64,000 nucleotides of DNA from Chitinophaga sedimenti (GTDB lineage Bacteria; Bacteroidota; Bacteroidia; Chitinophagales; Chitinophagaceae). The stretch spans positions 2,542,001 to 2,606,000 of the forward strand of contig NZ_JAKUKA010000001.1 of the NCBI RefSeq assembly GCF_023156195.1. The letters run 5' to 3'. Positions 50,619 through 60,896 of the stretch are shown here, one piece after another (the stretch's first letter is position 1; each line of letters starts with the position of its first letter). Both the position numbers and the translations under genes were made by a program. The notes beneath the pieces were generated by a model. That model saw only the letters and a program-made list of their open reading frames with translations. It made no database searches and was not told where the DNA came from.

Positions 50619-53600
50619 ATGGTAAAATTTCTCATACAACGGCCCGTAGCGGTGATCACTATTTTTTCCATTCTGATCGTTACAGGCATGCTGCTACTTT
50701 TCCGGATCCCAGTATCCCTGCTTCCTAATATCGATGTGCCACAAATACTGGTAAAAATCAACTATCCGCAGGCGTCAGCCTCCGTAGTAGAAGAAAATTT
50801 CACGAAGCGGGCACGCGAGTCGCTGGCCATGCTACGCGGCCTAAAGCATATCGAGAGCCAGTCGTCGGACAACCTCGGCCTGATCAGCCTGACGTTCGAT
50901 TATAGCACACCAATGAACACGGCCTACCTGTCGGTAACCGAAAAACTGGACAGGCTTGCCGGGGCCATGCCCCCTACCTTGCAAAGACCCGAAGTGATCA
51001 GGCTCAATACATCGGACATACCGGTGATGCGGCTACAAGTCATCCCATCCCGGCAGGCAGATTATCTTTCCATCAGCGATTTCACGGAGAAAATTCTCAA
51101 ACGCAGGCTGGAACAGATAGAAGGCGTGTCGCTCGTGGATATTCATGGCCTGCGCAAGTCCAACATTATTATCCGGCCAAACAGGGCCCGGTTACTGGCA
51201 CTTGGTCTGCGGGAGCAGGACGTGGTCACGGCCGTACGGCAGGCCAACAGGGAAATGAGCAGTCTCAGCGTCCGGGACGGTTTTTACCGGTACTTCGTAA
51301 AAGTCAACAATAATCTCGACGGCGCCGATGCGATTGCCCGGTTGCCCATCCGGCTGGAAAACGGGGCCGTAATTTCGCTGGACCAGGTAGCCAATGTGGA
51401 AGAGTCTACCGACACACAAACCGGTTATCATTTCTACAATGGCAGCGAAGCGCTTGTTGTAGCCATTCACAAACAGCCCGACAGCAGAATGACCGATGTG
51501 GTAGAACGCGTAAGGGAAATGACGGCGCTTTTTACGAAGGACTATCCGCAGGCCCGGTTCGAGCTAACACAAGATCAATCGTTCCTGATGAACGCGGGCA
51601 TCGACAATCTTTACCAGGATTTGTTCTATGGCGGCGGGCTTACTGTCCTCCTGCTCTTCCTGTTTCTCGGCAATTGGCAATCGCCGCTGCTCATGAGCAT
51701 CAACATTCCCATTTCCCTGGCTATCAGCGTTGTCTTTTTCTACCTGTTCAACATTTCGTTCAATATCATTTCGCTTTCCGGGCTCACCCTGGGAATTGGC
51801 ATGTTGATAGACAACTCGATAGTTGTGATCGACAGCATCACGCGTGAAGAAAAAAGCTGGCATCCCCGAAAGCCAGTGCTATTGCGGGCACCAACAGCGT
51901 AATTGTCCCGGTTATTAGCCAGGTTCTGACAACTGTGGCGGTATATGCTCCGCTGATTTTGCTGAGCGGCATAGCGGGCGCGCTTTTTTCGATCAAAGTA
52001 TTGCGCTCACCATATCGCTCGGCGTATCCCTGCTGGTGGCTTTCATCCTCACGCCGCTCCTTTATGCAGCGCTCATTTCGCGCAGGTCGGCGCCATTGAA
52101 AGATGACACCTGGGCGTTCCGCGCGGTTTCGCGGGGATACCATAAAATGGTGGACAAAATCCTCAGGAACCGTCGCGCTTGTCTGCTCTTCACATTATTG
52201 CTGATGCCGCTGGGCATCTTACTGGCCTGGAAAATGCCGGTAAGTGCGCTTCCGCATATCACATCCAGTGAGGCACTGATAACGATCGACTGGAATGAAC
52301 CCATCGATGCGAAGCAAAACGCCCAAAGGGTGAAAAGTATATATGCCGATATTGGCAATAAGGCGGAAGTGTTCGAGTCGGAAATCGGGATCCGGCAATT
52401 TTTGATGCAGAACGGGCAAAATACACTTCAGCGCGCGGAAATTTATATCAGGTCCGGCAACGAACAGGAACGTGTCGCCATTTGCAACCGGATAAGGGGA
52501 TGGGCCCGCGAGCGTTACCCAATGGCGGAACTCACACAAACGGAATCTCCGAACGCATTCACACAGTTATTCGATTCCGGCAAGCCTTATTTCGAGGCGC
52601 GCTTCAGACCACTTTCGCCATCTGAAACACTTGAGCAGCAGGCCGCAGTACGCCGCATCTCGCAAAAACTGGCTGCCGATAAACCCGTCGATGGAAAGAG
52701 TCTTCGTCAGGAATCGTCGCTCGCCATCGTACCGGATTACGCAAAAATGGCTTTGTACGGAATCAGCAGGCCAGCAGTGGAAGAAGCGTTGTTCCTGCAT
52801 TTTGGTGATGTTGCGGTGTCTGACATTCGCCAGTTTGGTATATTTAAGAGAATCCTTCTCCAGATGCGGGAAACCGACCTTGGTGATAAACTGGCCGCAA
52901 ACATCCCGGCCCCGGATGGTACGCTATATCCCCTTCACCAATTCATTTCCGTTACCGATGAAGAACAGCCCGCATACATCTTCGCCGATTCAAAGGGAAT
53001 TTACCAGTCGCTCCTGTTCGATGAACGGTCGGCAGACTTTACACAGCTTAGGAAAAAACTGGAGGCGGCGGCCGCAAGCGAAAACATGAAAGTGAGTTTC
53101 AGCGGGCTTTACTTTGAGAACAGTGACCAGCTTAAGTCGCTGCTGATCATCTTCCTCACGGTATTGCTGTTGCTTTTTTTTTATCCTGGCCATACAATAT
53201 GAAAGTCTTGTGCTGCCTTTGATCATCATGATGGCCATTCCGCTCGGCATCACCGGTGGAATGATTTTGCTCTGGGCTGCGGGTGGAACACTCAATGTGA
53301 TGTCGGCAACCGGCTTTATCGTTATTCTGGGTTTGATCGTGGATGATCCGATCCTCAAGTTGGAGACGCTCAACCGGCTTGAGAAGAAATACATGGACAT
53401 GGGGGCAGTGTTCGATGAGCGCCTGCTCGGTAAAATGATCCACGAGGCCGGGTCGAATTGTCTGAAGCCGCTGCTGATGGTGTCTTTAACCACGTCCGTG
53501 GCCCTGGTGCCCGTGCTTTTTCGGACGGAATTGGCAACGAACTTCAGCTGCCGTTGGCCCTGGTGATCATCGGCGGGCTTACATTCGGCACTTTTTTACC

Positions 53601-53708
53601 ACCTGGTTCATTCCCCTTGCATATTGGTATTATATGCAAGGAAAACATGCCAGGAAGCGTAGACACAAAAATACTCAACTATCACCACGGAAAATACCGG
53701 TATGTTAA
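50619..53708 (+). CDS. RND transporter permease of the peptide operon, frameshifted
   Basis: An AcrB-type pump of about 1030 residues from the ATG at 50619 (MVKFLIQRPVAVITIFSILI). The porter domain starts VSLLPNIDVPQILVKINYP. TM4 is TLGIGMLIDNSIVVIDSI (Asp then Asn, where AcrB has Asp-Asp); TM10 is VILGLIVDDPILKLETL, with Asp where AcrB has the relay Lys, so the proton path would differ. Slips near 51860, 51985, 53180 and 53520 divide it; the tail GKHARKRRHKNTQL runs to a stop at 53708, overlapping the TolC gene by 7 bp. It probably exports the operon's product, not drugs, but drug efflux cannot be excluded. Confidence 0.9.
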
Positions 53709-55162
53709 AACGATTGTTCACAGCCGCTCTCATGGTGCTGCCGGGCATGACCGTCTGCGCCCGGGAGCTGCCGCTGCGGCTGGAGGAATGCATTTCGATT
53801 GCTCAGAAAAACTCCCCTGAATACCGCATCGCGGCCACCAGTATGCTTATCGCACAGCAGGAGTTCAGGCTGTTCCGCAGCAATCAGTTGCCGCAGATAT
53901 TGTTATACGGCAACCTCCCTGGGTATAACAAGGAATTTAGCGCGGTAACGCAGCCCGATGGAACAATTAAATTTCAGCCGATCTTCCAGAATACCGGCAA
54001 TCTGGGCCTTGGGCTCACGCAGCGCATCACTGCTACCGGCGGTCTGGTGTCGGTCAACTCCGAGCTCAACCGGTTCGACGAATTCAGGAACAAGACCTTT
54101 CAATACAATGGCACGCCGATTTACATCCGGCTGACGCAGCCGCTGTTCAATTTTAACGAACTGAAATGGCAGAATAAAATCCAACCCCTGCGGCTCGAAG
54201 AATCCAAACGACTGTTCCTTCAGGAAATGGAATTTATTGCGGGAAAAGCTACGGATTACTTCTTTAATGTCTTGCATGCACAGGTAGCCATTTCATTGGC
54301 TACCACCAACCTTGGTAATGCGGAGAAAAACTACGCCATCGAAGAACAGCGGATCAACCTGGGTACCACCAGCGAAGACCGCCTGTTGCAGCTCCAGATG
54401 CTGGTCCTCACCAGCCGGAAAGACCTGGAACAAGCGCGATACGATTATAAACTGGCGCAGTTATACGCCAAGTCGTTCCTGGGTGGCTCCGATACCGTTT
54501 CTATAACCATCACCGTTCCGGAAGTAATTCCGCTGTATGACGCAGATGTTGCCGAGGCGGTCGGTTATGCCAGGCGTTACCGGGCAGAATTCATACAATT
54601 TGAGCGAAAAAAACTGGAGGCCGGCCAGGGCATGGAAAAGGCGCGGCGTTCGGGACGGGAGGTCATGCTGAATGCAAGCTACGGTTTGAACCGGGCATCC
54701 AAAGACATTGGAGAGATCTATAACAGTCCCAACGATCAGCAGCGGCTATCGATCGGGTTCAGTGTGCCGCTGGTAGACTGGGGGCGGAAAAAGGCAGATT
54801 TTGAGCGTGCGCGTGCTATCGAGCAACTCACAATGGCCACCAACGAAGCCGATGAGCAGAACATCTACCGGGAGGTGGCTACTTATATCAGCAACCTGCA
54901 CTTATTACGCGAGAACCTCCTTCTGCTGAAAGCACGGGATTCATTGGCCAGCCGGCGGTACGAGCTGGCGGGGCTTCAACTGAATGCAGGGAAACTTACG
55001 GTTACTGATTTTAATATCACACAAAACGAAAAAGACCAGGCGAAGCGAGATTATCTGAATATGCTGCAAAAATACTGGAGCACGCATTACCTGCTAAGGA
55101 GGCTTACTTTGTTCGATTTTATGAATAACCGGGCGCTGATAGCCGGGGAAGGCCTGCGCTAG
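53702..55162 (+). CDS. TolC-family outer membrane efflux protein
   Basis: The protein has 486 residues and is intact. The signal peptide (MLKRLFTAALMVLPGMTVCA) precedes two OEP repeats: LRLEECISIAQKNSPEYRIAATSMLIAQQEF with the first barrel strands and helices, and a second (EAVGYARRYRAEFIQFERKKLEAG) ending in RRYELAGLQLNAGKLTVTDF. It forms the outer-membrane channel of the adaptor and pump encoded just upstream and completes the operon. Confidence 0.93.
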   Translation: MLKRLFTAALMVLPGMTVCARELPLRLEECISIAQKNSPEYRIAATSMLIAQQEFRLFRSNQLPQILLYGNLPGYNKEFSAVTQPDGTIKFQPIFQNTGNLGLGLTQRITATGGLVSVNSELNRFDEFRNKTFQYNGTPIYIRLTQPLFNFNELKWQNKIQPLRLEESKRLFLQEMEFIAGKATDYFFNVLHAQVAISLATTNLGNAEKNYAIEEQRINLGTTSEDRLLQLQMLVLTSRKDLEQARYDYKLAQLYAKSFLGGSDTVSITITVPEVIPLYDADVAEAVGYARRYRAEFIQFERKKLEAGQGMEKARRSGREVMLNASYGLNRASKDIGEIYNSPNDQQRLSIGFSVPLVDWGRKKADFERARAIEQLTMATNEADEQNIYREVATYISNLHLLRENLLLLKARDSLASRRYELAGLQLNAGKLTVTDFNITQNEKDQAKRDYLNMLQKYWSTHYLLRRLTLFDFMNNRALIAGEGLR

Positions 55163-55952
55163 AGGATAACGAATGGTAATGTATGCCTCACGTCGTCGTA
55201 ATATCGGTTCAGCAGACCGGCCAGCAAGCTATCCTCCTGCATCCTGAGAAAAACTTCGCTACGGATGGCTTCGAGCGATGCGCCCGATTTCTGGTAATTT
55301 TTTCCGGCTGCGCTAACATATCCTGTAAACCGCTCGAGGAGCTGCTGGTCTGCCGGGGAGCCCGTCATCCGGTGTTGAAAATGGCCTCGAACACAAACGC
55401 CTCCAGCAGGGTCATATCTTTTGTCCAATTGGCCTCTTTAACGCCATTCAGCCCGATGCATACATGCCAGGTAACTTCACCATTTGGCCTGATACCATCA
55501 CAGTAGAAAAAACGGGAGGCTACTTCCATCATTTCCGTTTTTGAAAATCCACTGCCCCCGTTCAATACGGATAACATGGTACTATTTCCTTTCAGCGCCG
55601 CCGCCGGCGACACAAGCCTGTTGTAATATCCGATGAACCTGGGATTATATATGAGGCTGTCCGTATAGCGGGTGCTCATGGCTTTAACGTCCGGATATAG
55701 ATCGTTTGCACGGGAAGAAAAAGAGGTCCTGTTCAGCAGAATGTATTCAAATCTACGTTTATGGCGGTTCATAAATGCCATGACACTGTCGCCATTGGAG
55801 GGTTTCAATGCCGGGTAAATATTAAGCAGGGTTCTGTCACTGAGGGGAATCTGCTCGACTTTTAATTCAAAGTATTTACCAAAAGGACTTTGCGCCACCA
55901 CTAGTTGGTATTGGGTCAGGCCGCATATCAAACATACAATAAGCCGAAGCAT
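55159..55952 (-). CDS. hypothetical secreted protein, one frameshift
   Basis: The signal peptide MLRLIVCLICGLTQYQLVVAQ is followed by PFGKYFELKVEQIPLSDRTLLNIYPALKPSNGDSVMAFMNRH and a helical C-terminus (LERFTGYVSAAGKNYQKSG, MQEDSLLAGLLNRYYDDVRHTLPFV). The frame changes near 55375-55425 (LLEAFVFEAIFNT). About 264 residues when joined. WHVCIGLNGVKE suggests a globular domain, but no family is recognised. It converges on and overlaps the TolC stop by 4 bp. Confidence 0.6.
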
Positions 55953-56089
55953 AGTAACATGGTTTAAAGGGAAGGGGTAATTTTATACCCCAAGATACTT
56001 AAATTATTTGGTATTAGGTACGCCACCGGCCAAAGATTAGAACTTCGCGGAAGGGCGACATACGGGGATACCATTGATTTTACGGCGCG

Positions 56090-56127
56090 TTCATTTTCAA
56101 GCAATTAAGCGTTCGATTCCGCTTTTC
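56090..56127 (+). repeat. direct repeat copy 2 (partner at 37251-37287)
   Basis: It shares TTCATTxTCAxGCAATTA and the exact TCGATTCCGCTTTTC with the copy beside tRNA-Leu. The rest of the intergenic stretch 55953-56267 has no recognised feature. Confidence 0.6.
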
Positions 56128-56267
56128 ATCTATGCCAAAGTTAAATTGCAGAATGGGTTAAATAGATAGATTCGGAATACCATTTTTTAATAAGTTTTAT
56201 AATTTTAACAGTGATAAACTCCAATTTTGTACCCTTTCATATAGTATACATCTGTTAATAAAACATT

Positions 56268-56690
56268 ATGAAAATCTACCTGATTATATTGCTACTCGTT
56301 TGTACTTTCTCGTGCGGCGACGCCGGGGACGCAGTTACATCTACTGACCAGGAAAACCTACAAGGATCCTGGCTCGGGCAAACAGAAAGCGTGAACGGCA
56401 TCCAAAAGGATGTGTCTTTCCTGTATGTCTTCAAAGGTGATACAATTAGCTTCACAGACGAAACCGGGAAGGTGATGAAGTATTCGTTCAGGTTGGACAC
56501 TACTGGTAACCCCAGATTTCTTATTCTTCGGTCAGAGGATACGCTTACTAATCCCACGCCGGTGAGTGTCGGTTATGAGCTGAACGGAGATTCGCTGAAG
56601 ATTGTAGTCGCACCTCCTGGTTTGCGCCCAACGGAAATATCAGACAAAAACAATCAGGAGTTGATTAGCTGCAAGCGAAAGGGATTCTGA
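56268..56690 (+). CDS. small lipocalin-like lipoprotein
   Basis: The protein has 140 residues with lipoprotein signal MKIYLIILLLVCTFSC (Cys16). LQGSWLGQTESVNGIQKDVSFLYVFKGDTISF and the following strands give the G-x-W start and beta meander seen in small lipocalin-like envelope proteins. The binding partner is unknown. It sits alone after the accessory block. Confidence 0.7.
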   Translation: MKIYLIILLLVCTFSCGDAGDAVTSTDQENLQGSWLGQTESVNGIQKDVSFLYVFKGDTISFTDETGKVMKYSFRLDTTGNPRFLILRSEDTLTNPTPVSVGYELNGDSLKIVVAPPGLRPTEISDKNNQELISCKRKGF

Positions 56691-56848
56691 AAGGCTTAGA
56701 CCTTTTAATGATATCATCAGCGCCAAAAAAGCTAACGATCCTTTGCGATATCGGGCAACATTTTACGGTCGGCTTTATGATGTGGAATCCGGCATTAAAA
56801 CATTTCCACTCCAAAAAGACTGTGGAAAAACAAGCCGCACTTCCGTCG

Positions 56849-57055
56849 GATATTTCCTTGGCAAAAAGGTGAGTCGAACCGATATTTTTTTAAGACATCA
56901 TTTATTCAAAAATTAGGCGATGGTGGAAACGTTGGCTAGCGACACATGAGAAAGTGCCCATTTACCATGCCTTCAACTGATATATCCTTGACGAAATCGT
57001 TGAATCGTCCCAGTATTTATTTAGCATCTCTTATTCAAAAATTCAGCCGACCGTG
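56849..57055 (+). repeat. two imperfect direct repeats, about 77 bp each (56849-56925 and 56979-57055)
   Basis: Both units begin GATATxTCCTTG and contain TTATTCAAAAATT near the end; the repeat offset is 130 bp and roughly two thirds of bases agree. They lie in the 690-bp non-coding gap 56691-57380, which shows no real ORF. They could be decayed regulatory or mobile-element remnants. Confidence 0.55.
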
Positions 57056-57328
57056 CAAATGAATAAATGTTTAACACCCTGGAAAATTCTATGAAGAAAT
57101 TTGGAAAATCACCAAAATTGTCTAATTTTATTTAACAATACCCCGAATGTTGACGCCCCAATAATTGTGTAACAGATATCCCAAACATTCCGGTTACTTT
57201 TTTTTTTAGCCGTCCCTTTATTGATTTCCCGGTTTTCATTTTAGCGATAGAGAAAAGTTACGAAGCTTGGTTTATTTACACATCGAGTTATCTAACAGCC
57301 CACGGTAATGTGGCCTATACTATACAAA

Positions 57329-57347
57329 TCGCTTGCATGGCAAGCGA
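57329..57347. promoter_or_regulatory. perfect inverted repeat, probable operator
   Basis: TCGCTTGC and GCAAGCGA arms flank ATG; the dyad ends 33 bp before the start of the membrane protein gene. Size and symmetry fit a dimeric repressor site; no T-run follows, so it is not a terminator. Confidence 0.55.
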
Positions 57348-57380
57348 ATAAATATCCTCACACCCCAAACTACCTAACTT

Positions 57381-58661
57381 ATGTTCGATAACACTGTATT
57401 GAATATAGTGATAAGCCTGTTGCTGATTTTCCTGATGTACAGCCTTTTTGCCACCGCACTACAGGAAGCTATCAGTGTAATACTGCAACGCCGATCGGAT
57501 ATGCTTTTCCATAGTATTAAGGTGATGTTATCCAATACCCCCGACCGGCGATTCCCTTATCTGCTGCTGATCTTAGATAACCTGGGACTTCACCGTTTTA
57601 CGGGGTGGCTTGCGGGTAGCTGGACGAAGATTTTCAAGAAACAAAAGTCAGCAGCCATAATGGCTAAACGGATGGACGGCAGAAATACGAAACGCGATAA
57701 CCACCTGGCAGCCACTATTTGCCTATATGACGAGCTGTATGACCATCCCATTATTAAGAACTTCGGGCAGAACGATCTCTTTCAGAAACCCAGTTATATC
57801 TCTGATGCAATATTTTCAACCGTGATCATCGACCTGCTAAAGAATCTGGAGAAGGGCAACCAGGATATGGCGGCCACCATGCCACTGGTAAAGGCTGCCT
57901 TTGATAAAAACAAAGCTAAAATTGATACCGAGGTAGCACAGATATTCAACCTGCATTTTAATGAAGCTGCCGGCGACCTCGACGTATTCAGGCATCGGTT
58001 GCAGAAGTGGTACAATGAATCGCAGGACAGGGTAACGGGTTGGTATAAGCGGAACACACAAAACTGGCTGTTTGCCATCGGATTGGCCCTTGCAGTGAGT
58101 TTTAATATTGATACGGTGGAGATAACGTACTTCCTCTCTCAAAATCCGACAGTGGCGGCCCAACTGGCAGATATTGGCGAAGCAGTGGCAAAAGATTCGT
58201 CGAAGAACGGGATAAAAGTGCTTACGCAAGGCGAGGTCGATACGCTGAAGATGGAGATAAAGGAAGTGAATACACTGTTAGGGCTGGGCTGGGGCAACTA
58301 TGGCGAGAACGATTCGGCTTTTGCTGCACATATGAAAGACACGAAGTTTGGATGGTTGGCGAGGAACATTCCCTATTTCGGCAAAAAGAACGTAAAACGT
58401 CAGCAACTGCTAGCTATCGGTGACGCAGGACTGCTACCACCGGCGCTGTTCAAAGATCATCAGTTTTATATGATCAGGAATTATATATGGTATAAAACTA
58501 CCTGGACCAAATTGGCTGGTTTTCTGATCACCGCCATCGCCATTGGCCTTGGTGCCCCGTTTTGGTTCGACCTGCTGAACAAATTTGTGCAAATACGCAC
58601 GGCAGGTAAAACGCCCGCAGCTACTACACCCACTAATACTAACTCCTTAATCGACGGATGA
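57381..58661 (+). CDS. uncharacterised membrane protein, first gene of a protease module
   Basis: The protein has 426 residues and is intact. An N-terminal span (TVLNIVISLLLIFLMYSLFATALQEAI) is followed by a soluble helical region (to about 225), a span at NWLFAIGLALAVSFNID, another loop, and a C-terminal span running into LGAPFWFDLLNKFVQIRTAGK. The PFWFDLL..R motif recurs, as far as I recall, in a widespread membrane family without known function. Its stop overlaps the start of the protease gene (ATGATG at 58658), so the two are coupled. Confidence 0.7.
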   Translation: MFDNTVLNIVISLLLIFLMYSLFATALQEAISVILQRRSDMLFHSIKVMLSNTPDRRFPYLLLILDNLGLHRFTGWLAGSWTKIFKKQKSAAIMAKRMDGRNTKRDNHLAATICLYDELYDHPIIKNFGQNDLFQKPSYISDAIFSTVIIDLLKNLEKGNQDMAATMPLVKAAFDKNKAKIDTEVAQIFNLHFNEAAGDLDVFRHRLQKWYNESQDRVTGWYKRNTQNWLFAIGLALAVSFNIDTVEITYFLSQNPTVAAQLADIGEAVAKDSSKNGIKVLTQGEVDTLKMEIKEVNTLLGLGWGNYGENDSAFAAHMKDTKFGWLARNIPYFGKKNVKRQQLLAIGDAGLLPPALFKDHQFYMIRNYIWYKTTWTKLAGFLITAIAIGLGAPFWFDLLNKFVQIRTAGKTPAATTPTNTNSLIDG

Positions 58662-59780
58662 TGCTCACAGTAAAAATAAAAAGCCCATTTACATCCGTAA
58701 GGGTCCGGGTGTTAGCTATGAGGCTATTGGCGTAATCTATCCTAGTGGTAACGACGTCGGTATGGAAGGCGTCGAAACGGGCGAAACACTGAAGGGTATA
58801 AATGAATGGCTATATAAAACGAATGATAAAGGAGAAAAACAATATTACTGGCGCGGAGGTTCAGGCGATACAGAGGCCGTTTTCCAATGGGGCATACAGG
58901 CCCTCGGAGTGGATCAGGTTTGGGCGCGGGGCATCAAGGGCGAAAAAGTAAAAGTAGCGATTATTGACACGGGAATTGATCTCAATAATCCCTTTTTAAG
59001 CCACGCTGTTGTGGACGGGTTTAATGTGTTGACCGGGCAAAACTACGCGAGCAACCCTCTTTGCATTCAGGATACGTATGGTCATGGTAGCAGTTGCGCC
59101 AGTATTCTTGCAGGTAGTCACCAGGGCATGCATCCCGGTATTGCTCCCGCGTGCGAATTGATCGTTATCAAAGTGGCGGATGACGAAGACGACCGGATGT
59201 TGAAAAAAATTTACCTGCAGCCATTAATAAGGCCGCGGCACTTGGGGCCGAAGTGATTACTATCTGCTGCGGCATAAAAGCTTCTACCCCAAATGTAGAT
59301 GCGGTGATTCAAAATATTTGGCATAAACACATTTTTGTTGCGGCAGCCGGTAATAAAGCATCTGGAGTGGACAGTCCTGCTAATTTAAAGGGCATGATTT
59401 CAGTCGGTGCCATTACACTGGAAGGCGGAGATAGCGGGTATAAGACCGGTAATTATGGTATTCCTTCACAACATCCTAAAGGAAAATCTCTTGGAGAAGG
59501 CATTACCATCATGGCGCCCGGTGCAGGCATTAAGGCTTATTGGCAAAATAATGTATCGCAGTATTTTGATGGCACATCTGCAGCCACACCTTTTGTAGCC
59601 GGAGTAGTTGCGCTGTTACTTTCCGATTTAAAACACCGACAAATATCTACCTCCTCACTATCTCTACATAGCCATATTAGGCAGAAACTTATCACCACCG
59701 CATTCCAGACCAACGCATCGGGCGACCGCAAATTATGGGGTAACGGTATACTGGACGCCAGGAAATTCGTAATAGATTAA
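58658..59780 (+). CDS. subtilisin-like S8 peptidase with N-terminal SH3-like region, frameshifted
   Basis: The triad is complete: Asp in VAIIDTGIDL, His in YGHGSSCASI and Ser in GTSAATPFVAG, with Asn in AAAGNKASG. In place of a propeptide the first 80 residues (KPIYIRKGPGVSYEAIGVI, GINEWLYK..YYWRGG) resemble a bacterial SH3 fold. There is no signal peptide, so the enzyme is probably cytosolic or held by its membrane-protein partner. Slips lie near 58680 (A-run: MLTVKIKKPIYIR) and near 59215-59255. About 374 residues when joined. Proteolytic switches of this kind fit stress or conflict modules. Confidence 0.85.
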
Positions 59781-59800
59781 CCAATATAAAATTACGCTCC

Positions 59801-60803
59801 ATGAAAAAGAAATACCTTCTATTAACGCTGCTGTTCTTTTCTTTACATGCAGCAGGGCAAGAGATAAAAATTGACCTGTCTAAAGGGAAAGAATTTACGC
59901 AAACGATCTCTCCACAATCCTTCTCGTCCATCATTTTGCAGAACACTTTAGTCGATGGCAAATATGTAGTTAAAGTGATTAAAGAAATTGTTCCATTTTC
60001 ACCCCGGCCTTACCCAGTTTTAGTAGCATTACGTCCCGACCGGCGTGCAAGTTAATTGAAGATGCGATGACCGAGTTGGATGGCGAAGAAAAGGAAGCTA
60101 ATATACCTGCAAAAGTTTTCGCACTCAAAAAGATAATTGACAAAACCAAGTCTTCAGACAGTTGCGAAAGCGCCATATCAAAGGCACTTGCCTCCATCGC
60201 AAAAACGGAACAAAATGTTCCCTTAATAACAGCCATCTCACTTGAAAAAGGACAGAAAGTGACTATTACAGTCAAAAGAGATGATGAAGAATGGAAATAC
60301 GAACTCCTCTGCCCCACCCCGGAGCGCTTTAAAGTATACTTCGGCTTTACCTACGTGCCGGATGCACTTACGAAGTTCGATAACTATTATTCCAAAGAAG
60401 ATACCGGCAGTACTTACCTCATCACCAAATCCCGCCGCGAAAGAAATACCTTACGTAACATATCGCCTACCGTAATGGTAACTTATCATTTCTATAAAAA
60501 ATGGAACAACCGATTAAGTTTGGTATTACGGCCGGCTTCTCTTACAACCTGGAAAACTTCAGTTCCTTAATTGGTCCCAGTATTACTATTGGCGACTTCA
60601 TATCGCTAAACACTGGCATTGCCCTTGCTCAGAAAGATATGCTGAAAGGAAAATACAATGCGGGCGACAAGATTTCTGAGAACCTCGATTTTGACCAACT
60701 GCATACTAAAACATGGACATACGACCTCTTCTTTTCAATAGGCTTAAGGTTCGAGGGTCTTTTTAAGAAGGTAGACGAAAAGGAAAAAACGACGTCGAAA
60801 TAG
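59801..60803 (+). CDS. secreted protein with putative C-terminal beta-barrel, frameshifted
   Basis: The signal peptide MKKKYLLLTLLFFSLHAAGQ is followed by EIKIDLSKGKEFTQTISPQ and a helical part (AISKALASIAKTEQNVPLI). A strand-rich end (FKVYFGFTYVPDALTKFDNYY, PTVMVTYHFYKKW, GITAGFSYNLENFSSLIGPSITIG, LFFSIGLRFEGLF) looks like an outer-membrane barrel of 6-8 strands. Slips near 60005 and 60500 divide it; about 334 residues when joined. It closes the three-gene unit and lies 20 bp after the protease. Family unknown. Confidence 0.6.
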
Positions 60804-60896
60804 AAAGTCGTGTCGGGATTTCCGCGATGACAAGTGAGAAGGCGGCTGCGGCAAATGTCCCTATTGCCATACGGCCGGACCCTTGGTAGCAGCACT

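Noticed and set aside
56108..56127. tRNA T-arm-like string GTTCGATTCCGC
   Set aside because: The stem cannot pair properly and no acceptor or anticodon arm is near; treated as part of a direct repeat.
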